Shown piece by piece: positions 17,309 to 26,912 of a stretch of DNA of 64,000 nt. Position 1 is the stretch's first letter. Every line of letters starts with the position of its first letter. Made by a program: the position numbers and the translations under genes. Source of the stretch: Anoxybacteroides voinovskiense. Its GTDB lineage: Bacteria; Bacillota; Bacilli; Bacillales; Anoxybacillaceae. The DNA is taken from contig NZ_JACIDE010000008.1 in assembly GCF_014196205.1 (NCBI RefSeq), positions 62,001 through 126,000 on the forward strand, read 5' to 3'. The notes beneath the pieces were generated by a model that was not told the origin of the DNA, searched no databases, and worked only from the letters and a program-made list of their open reading frames with translations.

Positions 17309-19303
17309 TTAGCTTTTTAACAATTGCAAAATCCCTTGCGGCAGCTGGTTTGACTGCGCAAGCATCGCCTGTGCCGCTTGGTTTAAAATATTGTTCTTCG
17401 TAAACTCCGTCATCTCCATCGCCATATCCGTATCGCGAATGCGGGATTCGGCGGATGTTAAGTTTTCGTTCGCTGTTTTTAAGTTGTTAATTGTATGCTC
17501 AAGGCGGTTTTGGATCGCACCAATTTTGCCCCGTTCCGCAGATACTAACCTAACCGCATTATCAATTACAGTAATCGCTTTACTTGCCGATTTAGCATCG
17601 GAAACATTAATCACATACTCGGTAGTAGTTCCGTTTTTAACGGTATTAACAGAATAATTAGCAGAAATAGTATTTCCATCTGCACTTGTATACGTACGAT
17701 CTCCAGAAACTGTATACGTGAGTCCTAATGCTTTTGCTCTCATATCAGCAATGCTGAACGTAAAGCTTTGTCCTTCATTCGCCCCAATTTGAAGACTAAT
17801 ATCAACGTTCAACGCATCTTGTCCTTTCTCTTCACGCGCTGTTAATCCTAAATCAACATGAGGAGAAGTAATCTCGAACTTTTGATTTGCACCAACATCT
17901 CCCGTTTCAAACACAAAAAGGTCACCAACTGCTTTCACAGTCATATCTGGCTCCCCGTTATTTGTTGCATTATTAATGGCGTTTTGAATAGCTAAAGCTA
18001 ATACACTGCGATCTGTATACGTTCCAGCAGGAATGGCTGCAGTGTACGCATTTCCATTGAGTTTGAAAGAAATTTGATTATTTACATCTAATCCAGCAAT
18101 TTCTTTAGCATTGACTAACCATAATGGGGATGCAGCAGAACCTCTTACGTTTGTGATAGAACTATCCGCTCCACCATCATTCGCTTGAAGAACAATTTTT
18201 CCGTTGTCATTTAGAGCGGTAACGTTATAGCCAGACGATGTTAGCTTGCTATTGATTTCTGTTACGATTTCATCTACTGTATTATAGACCTTATCGGTTA
18301 GAGTAATAGTAACAGTACCGCCATTACCACCCGCACCATCCGTAAAATCAAACGTAAGGGTGTGGTTAGCCGGGATTCCATCCGTTCTTGTTGCTGTACC
18401 AATTAATGTCCCTACAGCATTCCCCCCCATTACTTTCACGTAGCTACCGTTACCTGTCTTATTTAAACGAGTAAACACTAAATAACCATTAGCATCAATG
18501 CTTGCAGAAACTTTTCCGCTTAAACTTGATCCATTGATAGCTGCTTCAATGTCATTTAATAAAGTCGAACTATCTTTTCCAGACGTTCCATCGTACGTTT
18601 TGTTGCCTCCACTTACATCAATAACAATAGCATCCGTTGTACCGTCATCTAGCTCTAATGTCAATTCGTTATTTGTACTATCAATAGTAATATTTGAGCT
18701 AGATAAATCACTATTAGATAATTTCACACTACCTGTAACATATCCCGCTTTATCCCCGTGAATATCAACAGCAGTTGAAATAGGTTGCCCTTCCACTTTT
18801 GCCTTTGTTTCTGCGCTACGAATCTCGATATTTCCGCTCACTGGATTGCTTATATATTTCGCAGGAAGCGCATCTGTTTTTTGAATGCTGCCGTCAAGCA
18901 ACGTGATTTTGTTAAATTCTGTGCTATTTCCAATCCGATTTAATTCATCAGCCAATTGATTGATTTCGCTTTGAATATGTGTGCGATCTTCATTCGTATT
19001 CGTATCATTCGCCGCCTGCACTGCCAGTTCTCTCATGCGTTGAAGGATGCTGTGCACTTCGTTGAGCGCTCCCTCCGCTGTTTGGATGAGCGAGATGGCG
19101 TCTAAGGCGTTGCGTTCTGCCATTTGTAGCCCGCGAATTTGCGAGCGCATTTTTTCGGAGATCGCAAGGCCGGCCGCGTCGTCTGCGGCGCGGTTAATGC
19201 GCAAGCCGGAAGAAAGTTTTTCTAAGTTTTTGGAAGCATTCGCTTGGTTCGTTGCTAAGTTGCGATACGCGTTCAGCGCTTGAATATTGTGGTTAATTCT
19301 CAT
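17309..19303 (-). CDS. Second, very large flagellin
   Basis: 664 aa. The conserved ends are intact: N-terminal [37 protein letters not shown] and [16 protein letters not shown]-terminal [25 protein letters not shown] and [19 protein letters not shown]. The middle, about 420 residues, is an enlarged domain of beta-rich Thr/Asn/Gly sequence ([45 protein letters not shown]), giving a protein almost twice the size of the main flagellin. It follows a FliS-like gene and lies behind that gene's sigma-D promoter. Its own leader has no GGA hairpin like that of hag, so control may differ. Confidence 0.93.
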   Translation of the reverse strand: MRINHNIQALNAYRNLATNQANASKNLEKLSSGLRINRAADDAAGLAISEKMRSQIRGLQMAERNALDAISLIQTAEGALNEVHSILQRMRELAVQAANDTNTNEDRTHIQSEINQLADELNRIGNSTEFNKITLLDGSIQKTDALPAKYISNPVSGNIEIRSAETKAKVEGQPISTAVDIHGDKAGYVTGSVKLSNSDLSSSNITIDSTNNELTLELDDGTTDAIVIDVSGGNKTYDGTSGKDSSTLLNDIEAAINGSSLSGKVSASIDANGYLVFTRLNKTGNGSYVKVMGGNAVGTLIGTATRTDGIPANHTLTFDFTDGAGGNGGTVTITLTDKVYNTVDEIVTEINSKLTSSGYNVTALNDNGKIVLQANDGGADSSITNVRGSAASPLWLVNAKEIAGLDVNNQISFKLNGNAYTAAIPAGTYTDRSVLALAIQNAINNATNNGEPDMTVKAVGDLFVFETGDVGANQKFEITSPHVDLGLTAREEKGQDALNVDISLQIGANEGQSFTFSIADMRAKALGLTYTVSGDRTYTSADGNTISANYSVNTVKNGTTTEYVINVSDAKSASKAITVIDNAVRLVSAERGKIGAIQNRLEHTINNLKTANENLTSAESRIRDTDMAMEMTEFTKNNILNQAAQAMLAQSNQLPQGILQLLKS

Positions 19304-19325
19304 CGAATCGTTCGCTCCTTTTCTC

Positions 19326-19751
19326 TTATTGTTCGTACGTCGTCACAAACTTCTCGTACGCCGCTGCTTTTTGCATAAACGCTTGTTGCACAGGCTTTGG
19401 CTCTTTTTTCAACGCTTCGTTCCACGCGCGGGCAATTTCCGTCGCAATGGTAAGCACTTCTTGCATCATGTCGATATTTTTTTTAACGTTCGCCTCAATC
19501 AACCGCTCTGCCATATAGTTATACAGCGCATCAAGCTGATGGGCGACAATACCGGCATCGTATTTTAGCCCAACACCAAGGCGGCGCAAAATGTCGTTTG
19601 CTTTTTGCAACCGCTTATTTGCCCGGACGTAGTCGCCTTGTTTCGTGCTTGCGATCGCTTCTTCCATGCTCTCGATTAGCCCTTCATATAGCAATGCTGT
19701 TAATTGTTGCGGTGTTTTTTTATATACTGCTTCTTCGGTGAGGAATTCCAC
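19326..19751 (-). CDS. fliS: FliS-like flagellin export chaperone
   Basis: 141 aa from GTG 19751. FliS features are [20 protein letters not shown] near the N-terminus, [18 protein letters not shown], and [16 protein letters not shown]. FliS caps the C-terminus of flagellin in the cytoplasm and delivers it to the export gate. The GTG is preferred to the ATG at 19775 because GGGGAG lies 7 bases before it, and because the predicted sigma-D start site (about 19782) leaves no leader for the ATG. It lies directly before the large flagellin, so it may serve that protein specifically. Confidence 0.85.
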   Translation of the reverse strand: MEFLTEEAVYKKTPQQLTALLYEGLIESMEEAIASTKQGDYVRANKRLQKANDILRRLGVGLKYDAGIVAHQLDALYNYMAERLIEANVKKNIDMMQEVLTIATEIARAWNEALKKEPKPVQQAFMQKAAAYEKFVTTYEQ

Positions 19752-19788
19752 ACGCCCACTCCCCTTTTTCACCATTTCCCTACTTTAT

Positions 19789-19815
19789 TTATCGTCCGCT
19801 TCTTTTTTTAGTTTA
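19789..19815 (-). promoter_or_regulatory. Sigma-D promoter of the fliS-like/flagellin pair
   Basis: Minus strand: TAAA (19812-19815), 15 bases, GACGATAA (19789-19796), one mismatch from GCCGATAA. It overlaps the end of the flhB-like gene. The promoter position also decides the fliS start. Confidence 0.8.
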
Positions 19816-20100
19816 ATAGTTTCGTTCCATTTTTTCTATTAAAATTAAAATTTCGGCAATGGCTGCATATAGCTGCGGCGGAACGCTGTCCCCGAGATCA
19901 ATGTCAAGCAAATGGTGCACGAGCGAAGCGTCTTGTTCCATTGGCACGTTATGCTCTTTTGCGAGTGCAATAATTTTTTCGGCGACATAGCCTTTGCCGT
20001 GCGCAACTACTTTCGGCGCTTTATCCCCTTGTTCGTATCGAATAACCGCCGCAGATGGCCCGTTGACTTCTCGCTTTCGTTTTTGGTTAAAGTACATCAT
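19813..20100 (-). CDS. FlhB C-terminal-domain protein (YlqH-like)
   Basis: 95 aa resembling only the cytoplasmic switch domain of FlhB: AAVIRYEQGDKAPKVVAHGKGYVAEKIIALAKEHNVP, in parts, then LLDIDLGDSVPPQLYAAIAEIL. The autocleavage motif NPTH of true FlhB is absent (NGPSAAV is seen instead). Small proteins like this (B. subtilis YlqH) can partly replace the FlhB domain in other bacteria, so a part in export specificity is likely. The ATG overlaps the stop of the FliK-like gene by 4 bp, a paired arrangement like ylqG-ylqH. Unusual location between comF and flagellin. Confidence 0.85.
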   Translation of the reverse strand: MMYFNQKRKREVNGPSAAVIRYEQGDKAPKVVAHGKGYVAEKIIALAKEHNVPMEQDASLVHHLLDIDLGDSVPPQLYAAIAEILILIEKMERNY

Positions 20101-22916
20101 ATCGTAAAATCATATCCTTTCTCTGTCCACGTCGCCCGCTTTTGCTCCGGTTTAGTTGCTGTTTTTTCCGGTTCCGCAAACGTCGTAAACTGGACGTTGC
20201 CCACGCGGTAGCCAATCGCTTCTAGTTTTTCTGTTGCCGCCTCGACAAGCGGGCGCATTTTTTCGGCAAAATCTTCGCGATTGTTGCGAAATGTCACCGA
20301 CAGCGTTCGTTCGTTCGCACTTAGTAGCACCCCAACATCCCCAAGCTTGTTCGTTTCCAATAAAAAATATAAGCTGCAATTTTCCCAATCGATTCGCTTG
20401 CCGTCATTGCGCGCATTGACGTACACTTTCACGTCTTTTACTTCTCTTTGCAACAAAAGCGGAAGCGTAAAAAAGAGCGTCTGCATCGCACTGCCTTGGT
20501 CTCCTTTGTTTAATAGCTGCTGGCCGGTGAGATTAGTTGCGGCTTGCTCCGCTTGTTTCGCAACCGCTTCGTTACCGGTCTGCGCCAATTTGGTTAACCA
20601 TCCTTTTAACGATGCTTCCGCCTCTTCTCGCTTTGCTTCTCCTAATACGAGCGCGTTCGCCATGTCAGCCTCGTACGTTAACCCCATCCGGCGAATCGTG
20701 TCAAATACATGACGGGCAGACGACTCCGGCTGGACGATTTTGTTCCATTCTGAAAGCAGCGCTTGTTCTGGCGTTTCTTGTTTATCGGCTGCGATAAAAT
20801 GTTTTACTTTCGTATCCGCCGGTTTAAATTGCAATGGTTCAAGAACGTGTTTCACTTCTTTCACGATTTTTTGCGCATCGCTTATTTGCCCTTTTTCTAG
20901 CAACTGTTTCGCTTGGGCAAGCTGCGAACTTGCTTGTAGCAGCTTTTTTTCTAACGCCATATCAGCAAATAACATCACATCGCTTTTTAAAATCGTTTGA
21001 TCGAGCTGCTTAATGACTGTTTCTAATAGCTGCTTCGCTTGCGGGCGAGCGGCTTGTTTAAATTGGGCAATAAGCTGGTCGGTTGCGCTTAAATTACGCA
21101 TCATATCACGCTTTATTTGCTGGAAATGGTGCGTCGCCTCCGCCATGCGCTTCGTTACCGTTTGCACTAGTATATCTTTCGTTGAAAGCGGAAGCGTTGC
21201 TTGCCACTCGATAGCAGGGGCGGAAGTTGGCAGCGTTTGTTCTACCTGTTGCAAGGCGTGCACTATCGCCTGCCGCGCCGCCATTTCCCGCCCATCTTCC
21301 GCGAGCTGTTTCGCTGTCGCAACCGCCGCTGTAATCATTTGTTGGGCATCGGAATGACGATGAAGCGCCGGAATCGTTTCCGTTTGAATCGTTTTCAACA
21401 CCGATTGGATATTCGCTTCCCGCTGCACCACTTTCATCGCTTGCGCCACGATGAAAGATGCAGGACGAACCTGCCCGTCTAATTCGGAAAGCGCCGTTGA
21501 AAGCTGTTCTTTCTGAGTATAGAGAGCCTGTTTGAGTTGCTGAAAAATAGGATTGTCCGCTACCGAAAGCTGCTCGATTGCATCAGAAAGTGACAGCATG
21601 CCTTGTTGCACGCGAGAGATGATTAGCTGTTGCGCTTCCGAGCGTGGAGCGGTTTGCACGTTTTCTGCCGCCTCAATAGCCGTTTGCTGCTGTGGCGCCT
21701 GTACCACTTTTACAAATTGTTCTTTCGCTTGCTGAATCGTTTGTTCGATGCGGGAAACGACCTCTTCTAACCCGCTTCCCCCACGAACGTTAGGCAAAAC
21801 CGTTTCCTTTAGTTGCTGCACCGCTTCTTCGACGTGGCGAGCCGACCGAACGATTTGCTTTGCTTCCATCACTGCTTGCTCCAGTGACATGAGTGCTTTT
21901 TGCACAGCTTTGCTTTCTAGCGGCTGCTCTGCTTCCATTAATGCCTGCAACAGCTTCGTTTTCGCCGATAGCGGTTGTCCTGAGCGATACAATTCTTCTA
22001 TGTCATCAAACGTTTTTCCAAGCAGTTGCCGCACCGACTCGTTTGCTTTGACAATCGAAAGTGCTTTCGCCACAATCGGCTCCCGCTCAACTTGCCGGCG
22101 CACAAGGCGGAGCGCTTCGCTTGCTGGGGCTTGTTCATTGATTGGCGATTCTTTCCGTTCCGCTGCCATCAGCGCTTGCAATAAGCGACTGCGTGCGAGC
22201 GGTTCGTTCGTTTCTTTGAAACGAATCGCTTCCTGTACCGCGTTTCCTAGCGATGTATCGCCCGTTTCCTCCGCATATCGCTTTACGTGTTCAACCGCCC
22301 GCGCAAAAATCGGTTCTTGTTGCACTTGTATACGAAGTTCCGGCAAAGACAGCGAGCGCTCCTCGGTCATTCGCGTAAACGAAAAATTCGCATCGATTGC
22401 CTGAACGATTTCGCTTAGCGACGCACTAAGCGATTGCCCGTGCAGCGCTTCATGGATTGCTGTTAGCTGCGATACGGTCATTTCAAGCTTTTTACTTGCG
22501 GCAACTTGAATCGTTTCTAACTTTTGTTCGACCGTTCCCGTTCCTTCCGTTAAAAACGTCCGCAACGAGGCAACAAGCTCGTTTGTTAGCGGTAGCTGCT
22601 TTGCAGCGATAATCTGCGCCGCTTGGCGTAACTCCGGTGTTTCAAAAGAAGGAGGCGCTATCGTTGGCTGCGTAACGACTACTCTCCCCTCGATAATTTC
22701 TCCTTGTTGCCCAGTAATTTGCACCGTTAGACGCCCATCTTTCGGCACGTCGCCGTCAAAACGAAACCGAACATCGACACCGCGCAACTGGACAATCGCT
22801 TCGCTATCGCTCACTTTCTCTTTCACGATTACTTCATATACGTCGCCCACTTTCATCGTTAATGCAGCAGGTGGCGTTGACCACCGCTGCAGTTGCCCGT
22901 ATCCCCGTATTTCCAT
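20097..22916 (-). CDS. Large FliK-like protein paired with the FlhB-like protein
   Basis: 939 aa. The N-terminus (about 15-100) is a compact beta domain with GDVYEVIVKEKVSDSEAIVQLRG. Residues about 130-740 are a long Gln/Glu/Ala-rich helical region made of loosely repeated segments such as LLQALMEAEQ, LLQALMAAERKE and AIVHALQQVEQ. The last 150 residues (LYFLLETNKLGDVGVLLSANERTLSVTF) resemble the FliK C-terminal domain that contacts FlhB. FliK measures hook length and switches export specificity. Here, with an FlhB-like partner, a ruler or export role is plausible. ATG 22916 has the best spacing to GGAG. Function inferred. Confidence 0.72.
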   Translation of the reverse strand: MEIRGYGQLQRWSTPPAALTMKVGDVYEVIVKEKVSDSEAIVQLRGVDVRFRFDGDVPKDGRLTVQITGQQGEIIEGRVVVTQPTIAPPSFETPELRQAAQIIAAKQLPLTNELVASLRTFLTEGTGTVEQKLETIQVAASKKLEMTVSQLTAIHEALHGQSLSASLSEIVQAIDANFSFTRMTEERSLSLPELRIQVQQEPIFARAVEHVKRYAEETGDTSLGNAVQEAIRFKETNEPLARSRLLQALMAAERKESPINEQAPASEALRLVRRQVEREPIVAKALSIVKANESVRQLLGKTFDDIEELYRSGQPLSAKTKLLQALMEAEQPLESKAVQKALMSLEQAVMEAKQIVRSARHVEEAVQQLKETVLPNVRGGSGLEEVVSRIEQTIQQAKEQFVKVVQAPQQQTAIEAAENVQTAPRSEAQQLIISRVQQGMLSLSDAIEQLSVADNPIFQQLKQALYTQKEQLSTALSELDGQVRPASFIVAQAMKVVQREANIQSVLKTIQTETIPALHRHSDAQQMITAAVATAKQLAEDGREMAARQAIVHALQQVEQTLPTSAPAIEWQATLPLSTKDILVQTVTKRMAEATHHFQQIKRDMMRNLSATDQLIAQFKQAARPQAKQLLETVIKQLDQTILKSDVMLFADMALEKKLLQASSQLAQAKQLLEKGQISDAQKIVKEVKHVLEPLQFKPADTKVKHFIAADKQETPEQALLSEWNKIVQPESSARHVFDTIRRMGLTYEADMANALVLGEAKREEAEASLKGWLTKLAQTGNEAVAKQAEQAATNLTGQQLLNKGDQGSAMQTLFFTLPLLLQREVKDVKVYVNARNDGKRIDWENCSLYFLLETNKLGDVGVLLSANERTLSVTFRNNREDFAEKMRPLVEAATEKLEAIGYRVGNVQFTTFAEPEKTATKPEQKRATWTEKGYDFTI

Positions 22917-23034
22917 CGACACCATCTCCGTTTTCCGTTTGTTCTATTTTTTATATCGACGAATCGCTAGCCAGTTTGAATGGGAGATTGTTCCCAACAA
23001 TTGCGGAACGAAAAAAGCGGAAACCGTGTCGTTA

Positions 23035-23739
23035 TTACGCACGAGCAAGCGTGAAAGAAGAAACGTCGCGCACTCCTCCTTGCTTCAATAGACGCGCAGC
23101 GTGATAAACGGTCGAACCGGTCGTATAAAGATCATCAATGAGAACGCATTGGTCGTATCGCCACTCCCTCGTACACAAACGAAACTGAACCGTCCGCAGC
23201 CGCTCCATCCGCGTCTTTTTCGACTGCTTTTCGGAATCGACGCGTTCAAGCACGTCGGCGATGGGGAGGGAAAGTATTTCGGCAAGCGCTTTCGCTTGGT
23301 TAAAGCCGCGGTCATACAACCGCTTTTTGCTCAGCGGAATCGGAACGAGAACAACGTCCGCTGAAAAGTGACGAAAAAATTCGCGGCGGACATCGACGCG
23401 AAACGCTTCGACAAGCGCGTAATCGCCACGGAACTTCCAGCGCGTCACAACGTCTTTCATCCACTCATCGTATACATAAACCGACCGATTTTTTGTCAAT
23501 ACATCCCGCCACTCGTCAGCTTGCTGCCAACGAAGGCAATCGGTGCACAATTCCCCGTAGCGGTACGAATCGGAAATGAGCGAAAAGGGCCGATCACACT
23601 GGTGGCACCGTTCCCCTTCGATTAACGAAAACGAGCGGCGACACTGTTCACACAATACGTCCGCTTCCTTCACCGTTAAAAAATCGCTCCAGCCTAGCCT
23701 CGGTTCATAGCGCTGATGGCAAAGCAAACACATCACCAT
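23035..23739 (-). CDS. comFC: ComFC, late competence phosphoribosyltransferase-like protein
   Basis: 234 aa. N-terminal zinc-type cysteine pairs (CLLCHQRY, CEQCRRSF, CHQCDRPF, CTDCLRW) are followed by a phosphoribosyltransferase-type domain: VPIPLSKKRLYDRGFNQAKALAE and the PRPP-loop-like VLIDDLYTTGSTV. ComFC works with ComFA in DNA uptake and processing of internalised single strands at the membrane. The ATG at 23739 has AAAAAGGGGG before it and overlaps the comFA stop by 7 bp. comFB of B. subtilis is missing between them. Confidence 0.93.
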   Translation of the reverse strand: MVMCLLCHQRYEPRLGWSDFLTVKEADVLCEQCRRSFSLIEGERCHQCDRPFSLISDSYRYGELCTDCLRWQQADEWRDVLTKNRSVYVYDEWMKDVVTRWKFRGDYALVEAFRVDVRREFFRHFSADVVLVPIPLSKKRLYDRGFNQAKALAEILSLPIADVLERVDSEKQSKKTRMERLRTVQFRLCTREWRYDQCVLIDDLYTTGSTVYHAARLLKQGGVRDVSSFTLARA

Positions 23740-25223
23740 AATAACCCCCTTTTTCTCGCTTCGTCGTTCATGTCGCAAATATGCCGCTTCGCTTTCACCA
23801 TCGCTTTTGTTTTTCCGAAATGAAAAAAACGAACGTCCCCGCCTGGATATTGGGCGCTGCGCCCCACTCTTCCGGCAATTTGTACGAGCGCTCCTTCCGT
23901 AAATACATCATCTTCTGCCCCAAGCACTGCAACATCGATATTCGGAACGGTCACGCCCCGCTCTAAAATGGTTGTCGTCACTAAAAGCGGAATATTGCCA
24001 TCACGAAACGATTGCACTTTTTCTTTGCGCGCTTTATCTTCCGCATGCACCCCGACAATGCGGCGGTCGAACCGCTGCAAAATCGCAGCGACTTTTTCCA
24101 ACAACTCCACATGCGGCACAAACAAAAACGCTTGTTTCTTTTCCTGTAACCGCTTTTCGACCCAAGCGAGCACATTTGTTGGCAACGTCCCTCGGTTTAC
24201 TTTTTTCCGCCAATTCCCACACCATGCAAACGTCGGAACAGGGAGTGGATAGCCGTGGTAGCGGGCAGGGATCGTGACAGCGGAACGTTTTCCTTGTTTC
24301 ATTTCTCGCTGCCAATTTTCGTTTGGAGTAGCGGTTAAATAAATGAGGGCAGACGGTTTTGTCCGCGCTTTTTCGGCAGCGTATGCAAGCATCGGCTCAA
24401 CAGAATATGGGAACGCATCGACTTCATCAATAATCATCACATCAAACGCGCGATAAAACCGTAATAACTGATGGGTGGTTGTAATGACGAGGGACGCTTC
24501 TTTCTTTCGGTCTTCGCTGCCGCCGTATAAAGCGATTGTTGAAACCGATGGAAACGCTTGTTTTAAGCGCGGGGCTAATTCAAGAACGACGTCCGTTCGT
24601 GGAGTGGCAAGGCATACACGGTCGCCAAGCTCTAGCGCTCGTTGGATGCTAGGAAACAATACTTCTGTTTTCCCTGCGCCGCACACCGCCCAAACGAGCA
24701 GTTCTGCGCGCCGTTCGATGGCTTGTACGACTGCATCGGCGGCTCGTTGTTGCGCTTTCGAAAGTGTTCCTGTCCACGCCAACGGATGTGGATAAACGAC
24801 GCGCTCTGGTGGAACGTTAGAAACAACAAGCGGAGTGCATTCGCTCACTCGCCCCATCGTCACGCACTTTCGGCAATACGTGCATACCGTTTCACAGCGG
24901 GCACAAAAAAAGGAAGCAAAGAAATGAGGCGCATCGTTTCCACACCGCATGCAGCGATGCCCTTGTTCGGTAGGAACGACGCCTTTTTGATACGATACAT
25001 ATCCGTTTTCATAATGTGCGTGAAGTTGGTCGAGTGAAAAAGAGAGTTCATCAAGAAGCAGTTGTCTTCCAGCAAGAAACGAAAGAAGTTCAGAAGAAGG
25101 AGAAAAATGAGGATTCAGTTCATAGATGGGGATTGTGGCAACTCGGCTGATCGGCACCACCTTTTCTCCCCCAGCCGTTAATGGCTCAGGCACTAAGTTT
25201 GTCCCATCATACATAAAACGCAT
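23733..25223 (-). CDS. comFA: ComFA, ATP-dependent DNA translocase of competence
   Basis: 496 aa. An N-terminal zinc finger (CMRCG, CARCETVCTYCRKC) precedes an SF2 helicase: Walker A GAGKTE near residue 170, DEAD-box variant DEVD, the motif III-like LTATP, and the C-terminal ILERGVTVPNIDVAVLGA and IAGRVGRS motifs. ComFA is the cytoplasmic motor that helps pull in single-stranded transforming DNA. The start MRFMYDG at 25223 is chosen because AGGAGGG precedes it; a longer frame upstream would run into degV and has no ribosome site. Confidence 0.95.
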   Translation of the reverse strand: MRFMYDGTNLVPEPLTAGGEKVVPISRVATIPIYELNPHFSPSSELLSFLAGRQLLLDELSFSLDQLHAHYENGYVSYQKGVVPTEQGHRCMRCGNDAPHFFASFFCARCETVCTYCRKCVTMGRVSECTPLVVSNVPPERVVYPHPLAWTGTLSKAQQRAADAVVQAIERRAELLVWAVCGAGKTEVLFPSIQRALELGDRVCLATPRTDVVLELAPRLKQAFPSVSTIALYGGSEDRKKEASLVITTTHQLLRFYRAFDVMIIDEVDAFPYSVEPMLAYAAEKARTKPSALIYLTATPNENWQREMKQGKRSAVTIPARYHGYPLPVPTFAWCGNWRKKVNRGTLPTNVLAWVEKRLQEKKQAFLFVPHVELLEKVAAILQRFDRRIVGVHAEDKARKEKVQSFRDGNIPLLVTTTILERGVTVPNIDVAVLGAEDDVFTEGALVQIAGRVGRSAQYPGGDVRFFHFGKTKAMVKAKRHICDMNDEARKRGLLW

Positions 25224-25261
25224 CGTATCCCTCCTGCTAAAAATAATGAGTATGAGGGCTT

Positions 25262-25289
25262 GGCGCTCCTCCATCAACAGAGGAACGCC
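25262..25289 (-). terminator. Possible hairpin between degV and comFA
   Basis: Minus strand TGGCGTTCCTC...GGAGGAGCGCCA directly after the degV stop. A good stem, but it is not followed by a T-run, so it may be a weak terminator or a mRNA stabiliser. Read-through to comFA is possible. Confidence 0.4.
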
Positions 25290-25290
25290 A

Positions 25291-26130
25291 TTATGGCCGA
25301 TACCAAGCAAGACCAAGTGCCCCTTCACCTAAATGCGTACCGATGACCGGTCCGAAATAGCTAATAGTAAATTCGACGTTCGGATATTGCGCCGCGAGCT
25401 CGTCTTTCCACGCCGTTGCCTCTTCTAAGCGATTCGCATGAATAATTGCCGCTTTTAACGGTGCGCCGCTTGCTGCGTCTTCTGCGAGCAACTCCTCGAT
25501 GCGGTTTATCGCTTTTTTGCGTGTACGCACTTTTTCAAACGGCACGATGACTTTCTTTTCAAAATGCAATAGCGGCTTGACTTGCAAAAGGCTGCCGATG
25601 AACGCTTGCGCTCCGCTTAAGCGACCGCCGCGCTGCAAATGAATTAAGTCATCGACCATAAAATAGGCGCGAAGCGATTTTTTCATTTCATCTAAGCGAG
25701 CAATAATTTCCTCTGGTTTTTTTCCAGAAAGCGCCATCTTCGCTGCTTCGATGACGTAAAACCCTTGCGCCATGCAGCTAATTTCCGAATCGTACGGATA
25801 CACTGGAATATCGACCATCGTTCCCGCGGTCACCGCCCCTTGGTACGTTCCGCTAATGCCGCTCGATAAATGAATACTAATGATGGCATCGTATTCCTTC
25901 CGTAGCGACTCAAACAGCTCCACAAACGCCCCAGTTGATGGCTGCGATGTCGTCGGGAGATGTTTATGCTGCTTTACTTCCGTAAAAAATTGTTCCGCAT
26001 CGATGTCGATTTCTTCCCGATACGTTTCATTGCCAAACGTCACGCTTAACGGAATCATATGAATATGCAACGACTCGCGCACTTCTTTCGGAATATACGC
26101 CGTACTATCTGTTACAATCGCTGTTTTCAT
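25291..26130 (-). CDS. DegV family fatty-acid binding protein
   Basis: 279 aa. The fold is recognisable from MKTAIVTDSTAYIP at the N-terminus, TSQPSTGAFVELF near residue 80 and SIHLSSGISGTYQGA near residue 95, which carry the fatty-acid head-group contacts. The C-terminus has GPVIGTHLGEGALG. DegV/FakB proteins bind a fatty acid and present it to the FakA kinase in the cytoplasm for phospholipid synthesis. B. subtilis yviA holds the same position between degU and comFA. ATG 26130 is preceded by GAGGAAGG; a 6-codon upstream extension is rejected. Confidence 0.92.
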   Translation of the reverse strand: MKTAIVTDSTAYIPKEVRESLHIHMIPLSVTFGNETYREEIDIDAEQFFTEVKQHKHLPTTSQPSTGAFVELFESLRKEYDAIISIHLSSGISGTYQGAVTAGTMVDIPVYPYDSEISCMAQGFYVIEAAKMALSGKKPEEIIARLDEMKKSLRAYFMVDDLIHLQRGGRLSGAQAFIGSLLQVKPLLHFEKKVIVPFEKVRTRKKAINRIEELLAEDAASGAPLKAAIIHANRLEEATAWKDELAAQYPNVEFTISYFGPVIGTHLGEGALGLAWYRP

Positions 26131-26196
26131 CGCTCGTACCTTCCTCATTCGATAGTGGTCTAAGCTTTATTGTAGCGAAAAATGGGACAAATTGCA

Positions 26197-26229
26197 TTAA
26201 AAAAGGCTGTCGAACGATTCGACAACCTT
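26197..26229 (-). terminator. Terminator of degSU
   Basis: Minus strand: AAGGTTGTCGAA, a short loop, TTCGACAGCCTT followed by TTTT. It begins 2 bp after the degU stop. Confidence 0.92.
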
Positions 26230-26231
26230 CG

Positions 26232-26912
26232 CTAGCGCACTTCGACCCAGCCGTTTTTAATCGCGACAACGACGGCTTGCGTCCGGTCGCTGACGTTTAA
26301 TTTTTGCAAGATGTTGCTGACGTGGTTTTTTACTGTTTTTTCGCTAATAAACAGCGCTTCGCCGATGCCGCGGTTGCTTTTTCCATCTGCTAATAGCTGC
26401 AACACTTCACACTCGCGGCGCGTTAATAAATGCAATGGCAAACATACTTCGCGCTTTGCCGGCGCTTCTTTTTCATTTTCCCCGGACGCAAGCCGGCGAT
26501 ATTCTTTAATTAAATTATGCGTGACGCGCGGATGCAAATACGAACCACCTTCCGCCACTACTTTCACCGCTTCGACTAACGTATCAGCGTCCATATCTTT
26601 TAGTAAATAGCCGGACGCGCCGCTTTTTAACGCATGCATCACATAATTTTCGTCATCATGGATGGAGAGAACGACGACTTTTATATCGGGATATGCTTCA
26701 ATCAATTGGCGCGTTGCTTCCACTCCGTTCGTGTGCGGCATGTTAATATCCATAATGACAATATCTGGGCGATGCTTTTCGACAAGGGCAAGTGCCTCTT
26801 TGCCATCCGCCCCTTCAGCGACGACTTCAAACTGTTCTTCAAATTGCAAAATGCGCTTAACTCCTTCGCGAAATAGACGATGATCATCAATAATGACGAT
26901 GCGCGTTTTCAT
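26232..26912 (-). CDS. degU: DegU, two-component response regulator
   Basis: 226 aa. Receiver domain with the acidic pair in [11 protein letters not shown], the phosphoacceptor D55 in IVIMDINMP, the switch Ser in VVLSIHDDE, and the Lys of LLKDMDA. The C-terminal LuxR/NarL helix-turn-helix is [18 protein letters not shown] to [14 protein letters not shown]. DegU controls motility, competence, exoenzymes and biofilm genes according to its phosphorylation by DegS. It overlaps the degS stop by 4 bp. Confidence 0.97.
   Translation of the reverse strand: MKTRIVIIDDHRLFREGVKRILQFEEQFEVVAEGADGKEALALVEKHRPDIVIMDINMPHTNGVEATRQLIEAYPDIKVVVLSIHDDENYVMHALKSGASGYLLKDMDADTLVEAVKVVAEGGSYLHPRVTHNLIKEYRRLASGENEKEAPAKREVCLPLHLLTRRECEVLQLLADGKSNRGIGEALFISEKTVKNHVSNILQKLNVSDRTQAVVVAIKNGWVEVR

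Noticed and set aside
21748-22404. 218-codon plus-strand frame
   Set aside because: Lies wholly antisense to the FliK-like gene; Ser/Cys-rich composition and no ribosome site.
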